64,000 bases of DNA, taken from contig NZ_CP080383.1 in assembly GCF_019443325.1 (NCBI RefSeq), forward strand, positions 1,550,001 through 1,614,000, written 5' to 3'. The position numbers and the translations under genes are program-made. The stretch is from Cryobacterium sp. PAMC25264. Its GTDB lineage: Bacteria; Actinomycetota; Actinomycetes; Actinomycetales; Microbacteriaceae. Below the pieces are notes generated by a model. That model did no database searches and was not told the DNA's origin. It saw only the letters and a list, made by a program, of their open reading frames with translations. Below, in pieces: positions 15,785-24,736 of this stretch. Within the stretch, counting starts at the first letter, position 1; each line of letters begins with the position of its first letter.

Positions 15785-17749
15785 TCAGCTGCGGCCGAGG
15801 CGCTGCCGGAGCAGATCGATGCGCTTCTGGATCTGGGTGACGCTGGCCTGGGCCACGGCCGGACCCCCGCACAGGCGGCGCAGTTCCGCGTGCACCATGG
15901 CGTGCGGCTCCCCCGAGAGCTTCGACCACATGCCCACGAGGCTGCCGAGCAGCGTCCGCTGCTCCTTGAGGGTGCGATAGAGCGGAATGGGCTCCGGAGG
16001 GGCTCCTTCCACCGCGGCGGCGGCGGTGCGGCGCTCGGAGCCTCGCTTGGACTGCTTCTGCTGGCGCTGACGCAGGAGCTCGGATACCTGCTCGGGTTCG
16101 AGCAGGCCGGGGATGCCGATGAAGTCGAATTCCTCGTCGGTGCCGGGCTCGGCGAGCTCGCCGTACTCGTCGCCGTTGAACATCACCATGTCGAAGGTGG
16201 CCTGGGAGTCCAGCGCCTGCCAGGTGAATTCCTCGCCGAGTTCGTCGGAGGCCTTCTCCGTCTTGTTCGCGGCCGCCACCATGGCGTCCTCGGGGTTGTA
16301 CATGCCGTCGTCGCCGTCGTCCCGGTTGCTGCGGTCGAGCGCGTGGTCGCGCTCCAGCTCCATGGCATTAGCCAGGCTCAACAGACCGGGCACATTGGGC
16401 AGGAAGATCGACGCCGTCTCGCCGCGGCGGCGGGCGCGCACGAAACGGCCGATGGCCTGCGCGAAGAACAGCGGGGTCGAAGCGCTCGTGGCGTAGACGC
16501 CCACGGCAAGCCGCGGCACGTCCACACCTTCGGACACCATCCGCACCGCGACCATCCAACGCCGGGTGTTGTGCGAGAACTCGTCGATCCGGTCGCTGGA
16601 CTCCTTCTCGTCGGAGAGCACCACGGTGGCCGGCTCTCCGGAGATCTCCTCGAGGATCGCGGCGTAGGCGCGTGCGGTGGTCTGGTCGGTCGCTATGACC
16701 AGGCCGCCGGCATCCGGGATGCCGTGCCGCACCTCGGTGAGGCGGCTGTCGGCGGCCCGCAACACGGCGGGGATCCACTGCCCACTGGGCTCGAGGGCTG
16801 TGCGCCAGGCCTGAGAGGTGATGTCCTTGGTGTTGCCCTCGCCGAGCTTGGCTTCCATCTCGTCGCCGGCCCTGGTGCGCCACTTCATGTGACCGGCGTA
16901 GACCATGAACATGACGGGGCGCACGACGCCGTCCTCCAGGGCGCGACCGTACCCGTAGTTGTAGTCGCTCTGGGAGAGACGGATGCCGTGCTTGTCGGGC
17001 AGGTAGGTCACGAACGGGATGGGCGAGGTGTCCGAGCGGAACGGGGTTCCGGTCAACGAGAGGCGCCGGGTGGCCGGATCGAAGGCTTCCCGGATCGCGT
17101 CCCCCCAGCTCAGGGCGTCCCCGCCGTGATGCACCTCGTCGAGGATCACAAGCGTGCGACTGGCCTGGGTGAGTTCGCGGTGCAGCGCGGCGCGGGTGGC
17201 GACCTGCGCGTAGGTGACGGCGATGCCGTGGAAGTGGCTGCCGTAGCGGCCATGTGCGTTCTTGAAGCCGGGGTCAAGTCGGATGCCGGCGCGGGCTGCG
17301 GCGTCCGCCCACTGGCGTTTGAGGTGCTCGGTGGGCGCGACGACAGTGATCCGGTCGATGACCCGGCGCGCCCGGAGCTCGGCGGCCAGGCGCAGGGCGA
17401 AGGTGGTCTTGCCTGCCCCGGGGGTGGCGGCGGCGAGGAAGTCGCGCGGCTGGTGCTGGAAGTACGCCTCGAGGGCCTCGGCCTGCCAGGCCCGCAGCTT
17501 GCTGGCGGTACCCCAGGCGGCTCGTTCGGGGAAGGACGGCGAGAGATGCTCGGCGGCGCTCGTGCCGGCCGGGCCGCGGGCCGGCCCGTAAACGGGCGGC
17601 GTGTCGACGACCTCGGCCAGGAAACTGCCGGCCGGGGCGCTGCCGGCCCACTGGGGATCTGAGGAGGGGGGCAGGAACAATCCGGGTTCAGTGGTCTCCC
17701 GATGCGAGGGTTCCCGGAAAGCGGATCCGAAGTCAGGTGGAGTAGTCAC
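15785..17749 (-). CDS. SF2 DEAD/DEAH-type helicase family protein
   Basis: This superfamily 2 helicase-like ATPase has about 654 residues. Motif I is TPGAGKTT, motif Ia VVAPTEHLKRQW, motif II DEVHH (a DExH type) and motif III TGTPFRSD. The C-terminal helicase domain includes the SEGVDVPRL and QAIGRFVRA blocks, equivalent to motifs V and VI. A basic, Q-rich tail follows near 600. It resembles the helicase subunit of restriction or repair enzymes, but no methylase or nuclease gene is adjacent. I favour the GTG at 17749 because TAAGTT lies 8 bases before it; a TTG at 17767 in the same frame is possible. Substrate unknown. Confidence 0.8.
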   Translation of the reverse strand: MTTPPDFGSAFREPSHRETTEPGLFLPPSSDPQWAGSAPAGSFLAEVVDTPPVYGPARGPAGTSAAEHLSPSFPERAAWGTASKLRAWQAEALEAYFQHQPRDFLAAATPGAGKTTFALRLAAELRARRVIDRITVVAPTEHLKRQWADAAARAGIRLDPGFKNAHGRYGSHFHGIAVTYAQVATRAALHRELTQASRTLVILDEVHHGGDALSWGDAIREAFDPATRRLSLTGTPFRSDTSPIPFVTYLPDKHGIRLSQSDYNYGYGRALEDGVVRPVMFMVYAGHMKWRTRAGDEMEAKLGEGNTKDITSQAWRTALEPSGQWIPAVLRAADSRLTEVRHGIPDAGGLVIATDQTTARAYAAILEEISGEPATVVLSDEKESSDRIDEFSHNTRRWMVAVRMVSEGVDVPRLAVGVYATSASTPLFFAQAIGRFVRARRRGETASIFLPNVPGLLSLANAMELERDHALDRSNRDDGDDGMYNPEDAMVAAANKTEKASDELGEEFTWQALDSQATFDMVMFNGDEYGELAEPGTDEEFDFIGIPGLLEPEQVSELLRQRQQKQSKRGSERRTAAAAVEGAPPEPIPLYRTLKEQRTLLGSLVGMWSKLSGEPHAMVHAELRRLCGGPAVAQASVTQIQKRIDLLRQRLGRS

Positions 17750-17805
17750 TTCATAAGAACTTACCAACTCGCGCCGACATTCGCCCGACGGGGCAGAATG
17801 AATGC

Positions 17806-18621
17806 ATGACGAAGCAGCAGCATCCGTGGTCCCGCTACGTCGCGCTCGGCGACTCGTTCACGGAGGGGGTCGGCGATCCCGAACCGGCCAGCCCGGGCGG
17901 TAACCGCGGCTGGGCGGACCGGGTCGCCGAGATGCTCAGCCTGGGCTCCGACGACTTCGCCTACGGCAACCTCGCCGTACGCGGCAAGCTGATGAACCAG
18001 ATCCTCGCCGAGCAGGTGCGCCCGGCCCTCGCCCTGCACCCGGACCTCATCACTATTTCCGCCGGCGGCAATGACGTGCTCCGGCCGGGCAGCGACCCGG
18101 ATGCGATCGCGGCGCGGTTCGACGAGGCCGTCACCTTGCTCCGCTCGGAGGGAGCCACGGTTGTGGTCTTCACCGGCATCGACGTGCGCTTCTCCCCCGT
18201 GCTCAAGGGGCTGCGTGGAAAGGTGGCCATCTACAACGAGAACATCCGGGCTGTCGCGGCCGCGCACGACGCCATCGTGGCGGACATGTGGTCGTTGACC
18301 GAGACCCAGGATGCCCGCATGTGGGCGCCGGACCGGCTGCACCTCAACCCGCTCGGGCATCACACCGTGGCCCGGATGGTGCTGGACGTGCTGAACGTCG
18401 CGAACCCGCTCGAGCCCCTCGTGCCCGAGCCCATGCCGGGCATCACCTGGCGCCGGGCCCGCACCGAAGATCTCGCCTGGGCGCGGGAGTACCTGGTGCC
18501 GTGGGTGCTGCGCCGGGTGCGGCACCAATCCTCCGGCGACCACATCCTGCCCAAGCGTCCGGCCGTGGAACCGGTCACCCGGTTGGACGAGCCGGAGGAA
18601 CCCGTGCGAAAGACCGGTTAG
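17806..18621 (+). CDS. SGNH/GDSL-family hydrolase
   Basis: This is a 271-residue esterase/lipase of the SGNH fold. Block I is GDSFTEGVGD with the nucleophile Ser17. The block II glycine is in YGNLAVRG. Block III is GGND, and block V is DRLHLNPLGH with the catalytic Asp and His. The C-terminal 60 residues are arginine- and proline-rich. No signal peptide or lipobox is seen, so it is probably cytosolic. It diverges from the helicase gene across a short interval. Substrate is unknown; the family covers carbohydrate and lipid esterases. Confidence 0.85.
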   Translation: MTKQQHPWSRYVALGDSFTEGVGDPEPASPGGNRGWADRVAEMLSLGSDDFAYGNLAVRGKLMNQILAEQVRPALALHPDLITISAGGNDVLRPGSDPDAIAARFDEAVTLLRSEGATVVVFTGIDVRFSPVLKGLRGKVAIYNENIRAVAAAHDAIVADMWSLTETQDARMWAPDRLHLNPLGHHTVARMVLDVLNVANPLEPLVPEPMPGITWRRARTEDLAWAREYLVPWVLRRVRHQSSGDHILPKRPAVEPVTRLDEPEEPVRKTG

Positions 18622-18655
18622 ACCCGGGCGCCAGGGCGGACGCGACAGGCTGAGG

Positions 18656-19879
18656 TCAGACCTGGCCGGGGTGGGTCCAGCGCCAGAACGGGCCGGGGTC
18701 GGTGATCGTGCTGTCCAGGACCAGTGGGACCGAGACGGTGGCGCTGCCGACGGTCACGTCGACGCTGCCGACGGTGTCGCCCTCGGAGCCCACGGTGAGG
18801 GGCTCGACCTCGACGTCGGTGTTCACCGGGGTGTCGGACCACAGCACGGCAGACTGGGAGCTCTCGGCCACGGCCTGCCCTGACTGGCCCCACGGCGTCG
18901 TGTAGCTGCCGTAGACGGTTCCCTCCTCCACCAGGGTGACCTGCCGGAATCCGGGACTCACACTGGCGATGAGGGTGCGGACGGTCTTGTTCAGCTCGGG
19001 GTGCGTGTCCCCGCCGAGCACGACGCCCACGAGGGTGACCGTCGTGTCCCCCACCGGGACCTCGACGGCGAAGAGCAAACAGGCGCCGGCCTCATCGGTG
19101 GTCCCGGTCTTGATGCCGTCGACGCCGTCGACGCCGAGCAGCTTGTTCGTGTTCGTGACGGTTCCCACGGTGGGGATCTCCGCGGAGGGCATGGCCACGA
19201 TCGAGGGCAGCACGGGGTCGGCCATGACCAGCTTGCCGATCGCCACCAGATCGGCGGGACTGCTCACGCTCTGGGCGGAGATGCCGCTGGTGTCGGCGAC
19301 GGTGGTGCCCGTCAGGCCGTGTTCGCTGAGGTAGGCGGAGGCCGCGGCTAGGTAGGCGTCGACGGAACCGAATGCCCACACGGCCAGCGAGACACTGTAG
19401 TTGTTCGCGGACGGGATGAGCATTGTCTCCATGGCCTGACGTTGCGTGAGCACCATTCCGGCGGAAACCGGGGCCACTGAGCCGTTCTCGGCGACGGCGT
19501 CGTAGTAGATGTCGACGTCGGTGTCGGTGAAGGCGATGTCGGGTCCTTCCTCGTCGCCGGTGAGAGGCTTGGCGTCGAGGACGACCAGCGCGGTGACCAT
19601 CTTGGTGATGCTGGCGATGGGCACAGAGGACTGGTCTCCGCTGCTGCCCAGCACGCCGTCGAAACCGACGGCTCCGATCGCTCCGGCACCCTGCGACGGC
19701 CAGGTGGGTGTCGCCGCCGCCTGCGTGAGGGCAGCGGGTTCGCTGACGCTCGCGTCCAGTGCGGACACCGGGGCGAGGCCCGTGCTGGTGAGGTAAACGG
19801 CGGACGCGAGCACCACGGCGAGAGCACCGAAGAAAGCGAGTCGCCGACGGCGGTAGACCTGGCGTCGGGTGGGAGACAT
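18656..19879 (-). CDS. D-alanyl-D-alanine carboxypeptidase (S11, low-MW penicillin-binding protein)
   Basis: This serine peptidase trims the terminal D-Ala of peptidoglycan stem peptides on the outer face of the membrane. Residues 14-32 are a hydrophobic signal anchor after a very basic N-terminus. The catalytic set is complete: SITK at 90-93, SAN at 157-159 and KTG at 257-259. A proline- and glycine-containing beta-rich C-terminal domain follows, matching the D,D-carboxypeptidase tail. The 407-residue length is typical. A TAGAAT -10 lies six bases before the ATG with no Shine-Dalgarno, so the message is probably leaderless. It could also be called DacA- or DacC-like. Confidence 0.88.
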   Translation of the reverse strand: MSPTRRQVYRRRRLAFFGALAVVLASAVYLTSTGLAPVSALDASVSEPAALTQAAATPTWPSQGAGAIGAVGFDGVLGSSGDQSSVPIASITKMVTALVVLDAKPLTGDEEGPDIAFTDTDVDIYYDAVAENGSVAPVSAGMVLTQRQAMETMLIPSANNYSVSLAVWAFGSVDAYLAAASAYLSEHGLTGTTVADTSGISAQSVSSPADLVAIGKLVMADPVLPSIVAMPSAEIPTVGTVTNTNKLLGVDGVDGIKTGTTDEAGACLLFAVEVPVGDTTVTLVGVVLGGDTHPELNKTVRTLIASVSPGFRQVTLVEEGTVYGSYTTPWGQSGQAVAESSQSAVLWSDTPVNTDVEVEPLTVGSEGDTVGSVDVTVGSATVSVPLVLDSTITDPGPFWRWTHPGQV

Positions 19880-19885
19880 CCGTCG

Positions 19886-19891
19886 ATTCTA
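19886..19891 (-). promoter_or_regulatory. -10 hexamer of carboxypeptidase gene (leaderless)
   Basis: TAGAAT on the minus strand is followed by six bases and then the ATG at 19879. Confidence 0.5.
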
Positions 19892-19942
19892 ACGACGAGA
19901 AGTGTCCGGGCCGCGCAGCGGGGCCGCGCGCCCCGAAGCGGC

Positions 19943-20746
19943 CTACACGCGCAGGGCGTATAGGGCGACGGCGCTGGCGGAGGCCACGTTGAGCGAATCC
20001 ACGCCGTGCAGCATCGGGATCGTCACGATGGTGTCCGCCGCGGCCAGGGCGTGACGGCTCAGCCCGTCACCCTCGGTACCGAGGACGATGGCGACCCGTT
20101 CCGGCGCCTGCCGGGCGAAGACGTCGAGGGAGACGGCGTCGTCGGCCAGGGCGAGGGCGGCCAGGTGGAAGCCGTTCTCGTGCAGCACCGGCGTCGCCTC
20201 GGACCATTCCGGAAGTCGTGTCCACGGCACCTGCAGCACCGTTCCCATACTCACGCGAACGCTCCGACGGTAGAGCGGGTCGGCGCACCGGGGAGTGATC
20301 AGCACAGCGTCGGCGCCCAACCCGGCCACTGACCTGAAGATCGCCCCCACGTTGGTGTGGTCGACGATGTCCTCGAGGATCACTATGCGACGGGCGTCCC
20401 GGATGATGTCGGCCACCGACTGCAGGTCGGGGCGGTGCATGGCCGCGAGGGCGCCACGGTGCAGGTTGTACCCGGTGAGCTGTTCGAGCAGGGCGGCGGT
20501 CCCCACGTAGATGGGCACGTCGGGCCAGTCCTTCAGGAGCCGGGTGGCGTCGGGCAGCCACTGCTCCTGCACGAGAACCGAGCGCGGGCGGTGCCCGGCG
20601 TCGAGGGCGCGGCCGATCACCTTGGCCGATTCGGCGATGTACAGGCCGTTCGCCGGTTCGCTCACCCGGCGCAGGGCGACATCGGTCAGCCGGGAGTAGT
20701 CGGCGAGTCCCGGCTGGTCGAGGTCGGTAATCGGGACGATCTGCAC
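19943..20746 (-). CDS. TrmH-family (SpoU) RNA 2'-O-methyltransferase
   Basis: This is a 267-residue SPOUT methyltransferase that adds a 2'-O-methyl group to rRNA or tRNA using S-adenosylmethionine. The three knotted-fold motifs are present: NVGAIFRSV (motif 1), IVLGTEGDGLS (motif 2) and IPMLHGVDSLNVASASAV (motif 3). An N-terminal substrate-binding domain of about 100 residues precedes them. The start is a GTG at 20746 without a clear Shine-Dalgarno. The specific nucleotide target cannot be determined. It is transcribed divergently from the sirtuin gene. Confidence 0.87.
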   Translation of the reverse strand: MQIVPITDLDQPGLADYSRLTDVALRRVSEPANGLYIAESAKVIGRALDAGHRPRSVLVQEQWLPDATRLLKDWPDVPIYVGTAALLEQLTGYNLHRGALAAMHRPDLQSVADIIRDARRIVILEDIVDHTNVGAIFRSVAGLGADAVLITPRCADPLYRRSVRVSMGTVLQVPWTRLPEWSEATPVLHENGFHLAALALADDAVSLDVFARQAPERVAIVLGTEGDGLSRHALAAADTIVTIPMLHGVDSLNVASASAVALYALRV

Positions 20747-20854
20747 GGCGGAGGCCGCCTTTCCGGGAGTGTTCTGCTGTGTGGGAGGTTCTCATCGGGC
20801 CGTTGTGCGGGCCGCGCCTCCGCGAACCGTAACACAGTCGAAAACTGACCAGTT

Positions 20855-20860
20855 TAGACT
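20855..20860 (+). promoter_or_regulatory. Candidate sirtuin promoter -10
   Basis: TAGACT lies 71 bases before the ATG at 20932 in a short AT-richer patch. The -35 is not recognisable. Confidence 0.35.
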
Positions 20861-20931
20861 CAGAGGACATCTCTGCCGCGCCAGGGCCCCTCCGGGCGCC
20901 GGTGGTGACGCCGTGATGAGGATGGAGCACG

Positions 20932-21786
20932 ATGACGGCCGAGACTGTCCTGACGACACCGGCGGTAGCCGGAAAAGACCTCGACGCGATTGCCGCGATC
21001 CTGCGCGGTCGCCGCACCGCCGTCCTGACCGGCGCCGGCGTGAGCACGGACTCGGGCATCCCGGACTACCGGGGTGCCGGCGCACCCGTGCGGGTGCCGA
21101 TGACCTTCCAGACCTTCCTGGCCGACGAGCGGGCCCGCAAACGGTACTGGGCCGGCAGCCACCTCGGCTGGCACCGCTTCCGGGCGGCCGAGCCGAACCT
21201 CGGCCACCGCTCCCTCGTGACCCTGGAGGGCGCCGGACTCGTCAGCGGGGTCGTCACCCAGAACGTCGACGGCCTGCACACCAGAGCCGGGTCCCGGCAC
21301 GTCGTCGACCTGCACGGCTCCATGGACCTGGTGGTGTGTCTCTCCTGCGGGCAGGCCTTCGGCCGGGACAGCATCGCCGCCCGGCTCGAGGCGCACAACC
21401 CGGTTCTCGCCGACCCCGACCAGGTGGAGATCGCCCCGGACGGCGACGCGATCGTGGTCGATATCGACGACTTCGTCGTTCCGGACTGTTCCGTCTGCGG
21501 CGGCCTGCTCAAGCCCAATGTGGTCTTCTTCGGCGAGCTCGTCCCGACGGGCAAGTTCACGGCTGCGTCGGCGCTGGTGAGGGCTGCGGATGCCCTGATC
21601 ATCGCCGGTTCGTCGCTGGCGGTGAACTCCGGGATCCGGCTGCTCGAATTGGCCAGGCGCCGCAAGCTGCCCATCGTGGTGATCAACCGCGGTGTGACCA
21701 AGGGCGACGGCCGTGCGCAGATCAAACTGGAGGCGGGCACGTCGGAGACCTTCGCGGGACTGGTGACCAGGCTGATCGAGTCATGA
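20932..21786 (+). CDS. Sir2-family NAD-dependent protein deacylase (sirtuin)
   Basis: This is a 284-residue sirtuin that removes acyl groups from lysines using NAD+. The NAD-binding GAGVSTDSGIPDYRG block is near residues 34-48. TQNVDGLHTRAG and the catalytic histidine in VDLHGSMD follow. Four zinc cysteines appear as CLSC and CSVC pairs. It overlaps the next gene by ATGA, so the two are translationally coupled. The start has GATGGAG as Shine-Dalgarno. Substrate proteins are not inferable. Confidence 0.92.
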   Translation: MTAETVLTTPAVAGKDLDAIAAILRGRRTAVLTGAGVSTDSGIPDYRGAGAPVRVPMTFQTFLADERARKRYWAGSHLGWHRFRAAEPNLGHRSLVTLEGAGLVSGVVTQNVDGLHTRAGSRHVVDLHGSMDLVVCLSCGQAFGRDSIAARLEAHNPVLADPDQVEIAPDGDAIVVDIDDFVVPDCSVCGGLLKPNVVFFGELVPTGKFTAASALVRAADALIIAGSSLAVNSGIRLLELARRRKLPIVVINRGVTKGDGRAQIKLEAGTSETFAGLVTRLIES

Positions 21787-22349
21787 CCAGGCTCACGATC
21801 GTACGCCACGGCCAAACCGACTGGAACCTGCAGACCCGCATCCAGGGCAGCACCGACATCCCGTTGAACTCCACAGGCCGCGCGCAGGCCGCGGAGACCG
21901 GCCTGCGGCTCAGCGCCGCACGCTGGGATGCCATCGTCACCAGTCCGCTGCTCCGGGCGCACGAGACCGCCCGGATCATCGCGGGTGAGCTGGACCACGC
22001 CGCCCCCGTGGTCGTCCCCGAGCTCACCGAACGCCACCACGGGGAGATCGAGGGGCTCACGTTCTCCGAGCGCCAGCTCCGGTTCCCGGACGGCTCCCGG
22101 GTACCCGGGCTGGAGAGCCGGCAGGCCGTGCTGGACCGGGTACTGCCCGCGCTTGAGCGCGTGGCCCTGGCCTACGCCGGCCAGGAGGTGATCGTGGTCT
22201 GCCACGGCGGGGTCATCGGCACGCTGGTGCGCTACGTGACCAACGGGGAACGCCCGGCGGCCGGTGAGCTGATCCCGAACGGTTCGGTGCACGACTTCCG
22301 TTGGCAGGACGGCCGCCTGGTTCTCGAACGCTTCGTGTCGGTACGCTGA
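21783..22349 (+). CDS. Histidine phosphatase family protein
   Basis: This is a 188-residue phosphatase of the phosphoglycerate-mutase-like branch. RHGQTDWN at residues 8-15 contains the phospho-accepting His9. The second catalytic histidine is in VVCHGGV, and the ERHHGEIEG region carries the acid/base glutamate. The short length and the DWN form suit a broad phosphatase rather than glycolytic GpmA. The start ATG overlaps the sirtuin stop (ATGA), indicating a two-gene operon. The coupling to a sirtuin is conserved-looking but its meaning is unknown. Confidence 0.88.
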   Translation: MTRLTIVRHGQTDWNLQTRIQGSTDIPLNSTGRAQAAETGLRLSAARWDAIVTSPLLRAHETARIIAGELDHAAPVVVPELTERHHGEIEGLTFSERQLRFPDGSRVPGLESRQAVLDRVLPALERVALAYAGQEVIVVCHGGVIGTLVRYVTNGERPAAGELIPNGSVHDFRWQDGRLVLERFVSVR

Positions 22350-22379
22350 GCTTGCTGCCGCCGGGTACGGCGGGCTCTA

Positions 22380-23489
22380 TCAGTCGCGCCGGCTCGCTGC
22401 CCTGGTGCCGTGCAGCACCCGGAGGAGACGCTCGGCCGATCCGGCCCAGGTGAAGCGCGCGGCCTGCTGGACCGAGAGCCCCGAGAGCCGGGCCCACTCC
22501 CCCGGCCGTTCGAGGGCGAGCACCGCAGCCGCCACGGCGTCGGGGTCCCGCGGGGCCACGTAGCTCGCCGCGTCTCCGCCGATCTCCCGGAAAATGGGGA
22601 TGTCGCTGACCACGACGGGGATGCCGAGGCCCATGGCCTCCACCAGCGGGATACCGAACCCTTCGTCGAGGGAGGTGCTCACCAGCGCGGTCGCGCCGGC
22701 CAACAACTCCACGTACTCGTCGTCGCTGACCCCGTTGTGGAACACCAGGGTCGCCTGCGGGGCGAGGGCGCTGAGCCGGGCCCGCTCGTCGTCGCTCACC
22801 CGGCTGAGCAGGTGCAGCTCGTAGCCGGGCAACGCCGCCGCGGCGCGCACCAGGGTGTCCACGTTCTTGTACGGCATGAACGAACCCATGTAGATCAGCC
22901 GCTTCGCGGCGGGTTCGGTCCGGGCTGCCAGGGCGTCGGGTTGCGCCACGGCATCCGCCGCATTGGGCACCACGGACACAGGCCGTCGGGTGAGGCGGTG
23001 CCGGGCGATCAACGCACCGGTGGTCTCCGACACCGTCACCACGCCGTCTGCCCGGTTCAGGAGCATCCGCTGCGGCGCCCAGGACAGGTGGTACAGCCGC
23101 CAGAGCAGGCGGATGGCGGCGGAGAATTCCCGCGGAGGTGTGCGGTTGCTGTAGTAGATCAGGTCGTGCACCGTGAGCACCAGGCGGTACCGGCGACCCC
23201 ACGAGCCCATGGTCTGCATGGGGCTGAAGACGATATCGGGCTTCAGCCGGTTCACGGTCAGGGCGACGAGGGGCTCAAGCGCACTGGTGGGCGAACGCAC
23301 CAGCTGCCAGGGCAGGTCGGGCAGCAGGGCCAGCTGACGGTGGTCGCTGATCAGCATCGTGACCGGGTGCAGACGGCCGAGTTCGGTGACCAGGCCCGCC
23401 GTGTAGCGGCTGATGCCATCGTGCCGGTCGGTCCGCGTGTAGCGGCAGTCGAAGACGATGCGCAGGGAACGCTCGGGTGTGGCGGTCAT
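22380..23489 (-). CDS. Glycosyltransferase family 4 protein
   Basis: This GT-B fold, retaining glycosyltransferase has 369 residues. A basic N-terminal acceptor domain (DCRYTRTDRHDGISRY) is followed by the donor-binding domain with MGSFMPYKNVDTLVRAAA and the E-x7-E motif in SLDEGFGIPLVEAM. The product sugar and acceptor are not evident; such enzymes make surface polysaccharide or glycolipid. It overlaps the stop of the upstream alpha/beta hydrolase by ATGA, so the pair is coupled. Confidence 0.87.
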   Translation of the reverse strand: MTATPERSLRIVFDCRYTRTDRHDGISRYTAGLVTELGRLHPVTMLISDHRQLALLPDLPWQLVRSPTSALEPLVALTVNRLKPDIVFSPMQTMGSWGRRYRLVLTVHDLIYYSNRTPPREFSAAIRLLWRLYHLSWAPQRMLLNRADGVVTVSETTGALIARHRLTRRPVSVVPNAADAVAQPDALAARTEPAAKRLIYMGSFMPYKNVDTLVRAAAALPGYELHLLSRVSDDERARLSALAPQATLVFHNGVSDDEYVELLAGATALVSTSLDEGFGIPLVEAMGLGIPVVVSDIPIFREIGGDAASYVAPRDPDAVAAAVLALERPGEWARLSGLSVQQAARFTWAGSAERLLRVLHGTRAASRRD

Positions 23490-24388
23490 GCCGGCGTCAC
23501 CGCCAGGAAACGGCGCAGCGCGCGCGCGGCGGCCTCCGGGACCTCGTAGTGGATGAGGTGGCCTACGCCCGGCAGCACTTCGAGCTGCGCGTCGGCGAAC
23601 TGGGTGACCAGCCGCTCCTGGGCGGCCACGGGGGTGATGTCATCCTTGTCGGCAGCGATCAGCAGCGTGCGGGTGGGGATGGCAGACGCATATTCGCTGA
23701 CATCGTGGCTCACCGACGCCCGGAACGCCTCGAGTACCACGGTGCGGTCGGCGAAGGCGGAGAAGTAGCGGTCGTGCTGATTGTGGATCCAGCGTCGTCG
23801 TTCCCGGTTGCGGGTCTTGGCCATGGTGATGCTCATCACCCGCACGATCACCCGGTTCCGCAGCAGGCCGAAGCCGAGGCGCTCGGGCAACCGGGCGGCC
23901 AGCCAGTAGTAGAACACGGCGAGCCGGGTCAGGATGCCGCGCGGTCCTGAGAGTGCCGGTGCGGCGATCGGGTTCACCAGGACCAGGTCCTGGGCGGGGA
24001 GCCCGGACGGGGCCGCCGCGGCGGCCGCGACGACGATCGACCCGAAGGAATGGCCGAGCACCACGAGCCGGCCGGGCACCGCCAGGACGCGCAGGAACTC
24101 CGCCAACCAGGCGGAGTAGCTCTCGATGGTGTGCGGCAGGTCTCTGAAGGCTGAGGATTCGCCGAAACCGGGCAGGTCGGGTGAGACGATCCGCAGGCCG
24201 TCCAGCTGCGCGACCACGGCTTCGAGGCCGTGGTGGTCTCCCCGGAAGCCATGCACCAGCACGATCGTCGTCGGGGATTCGGGGTCGCCGTACTCCCAGT
24301 ACCGGGTGTCGCTGCCGAGTACCGTGACGGTGGCGGCGCGGGCGTCCATCTGGCTGAGCAGGTCGGCGAAAGGCGAGGGAACGATCAT
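23486..24388 (-). CDS. Alpha/beta-fold hydrolase
   Basis: This is a 300-residue hydrolase with the nucleophile elbow GHSFGS, the oxyanion-region motif VHGFRGDHH and the late triad members in IAADKDDITP (Asp) and GVGHLIHYE (His). No signal peptide is seen. I chose the ATG at 24388 because a TAAACT -10 lies seven bases upstream and the 29 residues before it are basic and unconserved-looking. It is coupled to the glycosyltransferase gene. The substrate is unknown, and neither esterase nor haloalkane activity can be claimed. Confidence 0.8.
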   Translation of the reverse strand: MIVPSPFADLLSQMDARAATVTVLGSDTRYWEYGDPESPTTIVLVHGFRGDHHGLEAVVAQLDGLRIVSPDLPGFGESSAFRDLPHTIESYSAWLAEFLRVLAVPGRLVVLGHSFGSIVVAAAAAAPSGLPAQDLVLVNPIAAPALSGPRGILTRLAVFYYWLAARLPERLGFGLLRNRVIVRVMSITMAKTRNRERRRWIHNQHDRYFSAFADRTVVLEAFRASVSHDVSEYASAIPTRTLLIAADKDDITPVAAQERLVTQFADAQLEVLPGVGHLIHYEVPEAAARALRRFLAVTPA

Positions 24389-24395
24389 CCGTCCC

Positions 24396-24401
24396 AGTTT
24401 A
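24396..24401 (-). promoter_or_regulatory. -10 hexamer of hydrolase gene (leaderless)
   Basis: TAAACT on the minus strand is followed by seven bases and the ATG at 24388. No Shine-Dalgarno is needed. Confidence 0.48.
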
Positions 24402-24501
24402 GGGCGGCGACGTGCACGGGGCTGGACAGAACCCGTGCCGATCGACTTAGACTCGGTCACATCTGCACCATCCACAGCCGCCGCTGAACGGAAGGAACGC
24501 C

Positions 24502-24680
24502 GTGAGCTTCGCGCGCGGTGTTCTTCGAGGTCATGGTGCGCTCCTTCGTAGACAGCAACGCGGACGGCGCCGGCGACCTGTCCGGGCTCATCTCGAAGCT
24601 GGACTACCTGCAGTGGCTGGGCATCGACGCGCTGTGGATCCCGCCGTTCTTCACGTCACCGTTGAGCCGAACGCGTTAAA
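24502..24680 (+). pseudogene. treS: Remnant of trehalose synthase (treS)
   Basis: After a Shine-Dalgarno (GAAGGA) and a GTG at 24502, the frame jumps. From 24518 the codons read [20 protein letters not shown], then [20 protein letters not shown] and TSPLSRTR, then TAA at 24678. This matches the N-terminal region of trehalose synthase/alpha-amylase GH13 proteins, where EVMVRSF and [18 protein letters not shown] are conserved. Most of the N-terminus and all the rest of the roughly 600-residue gene is missing, so this is a deleted gene and not a frameshift. It lies near glgA and glgC. Confidence 0.8.
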
Positions 24681-24685
24681 CAACA

Positions 24686-24715
24686 CAGGGCGACCAGCCG
24701 AAGCCGGTCGCCCTG
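24686..24715 (-). terminator. Stem-loop terminator after rpmE2
   Basis: A 10-bp stem (CAGGGCGACC with GGTCGCCCTG) has a 10-base loop and lies 22 bases past the rpmE2 stop. On the minus strand it is followed by a T-rich GTTGTTT. Confidence 0.65.
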
Positions 24716-24736
24716 AAGCGTGGTGGAAGGGTCGGA

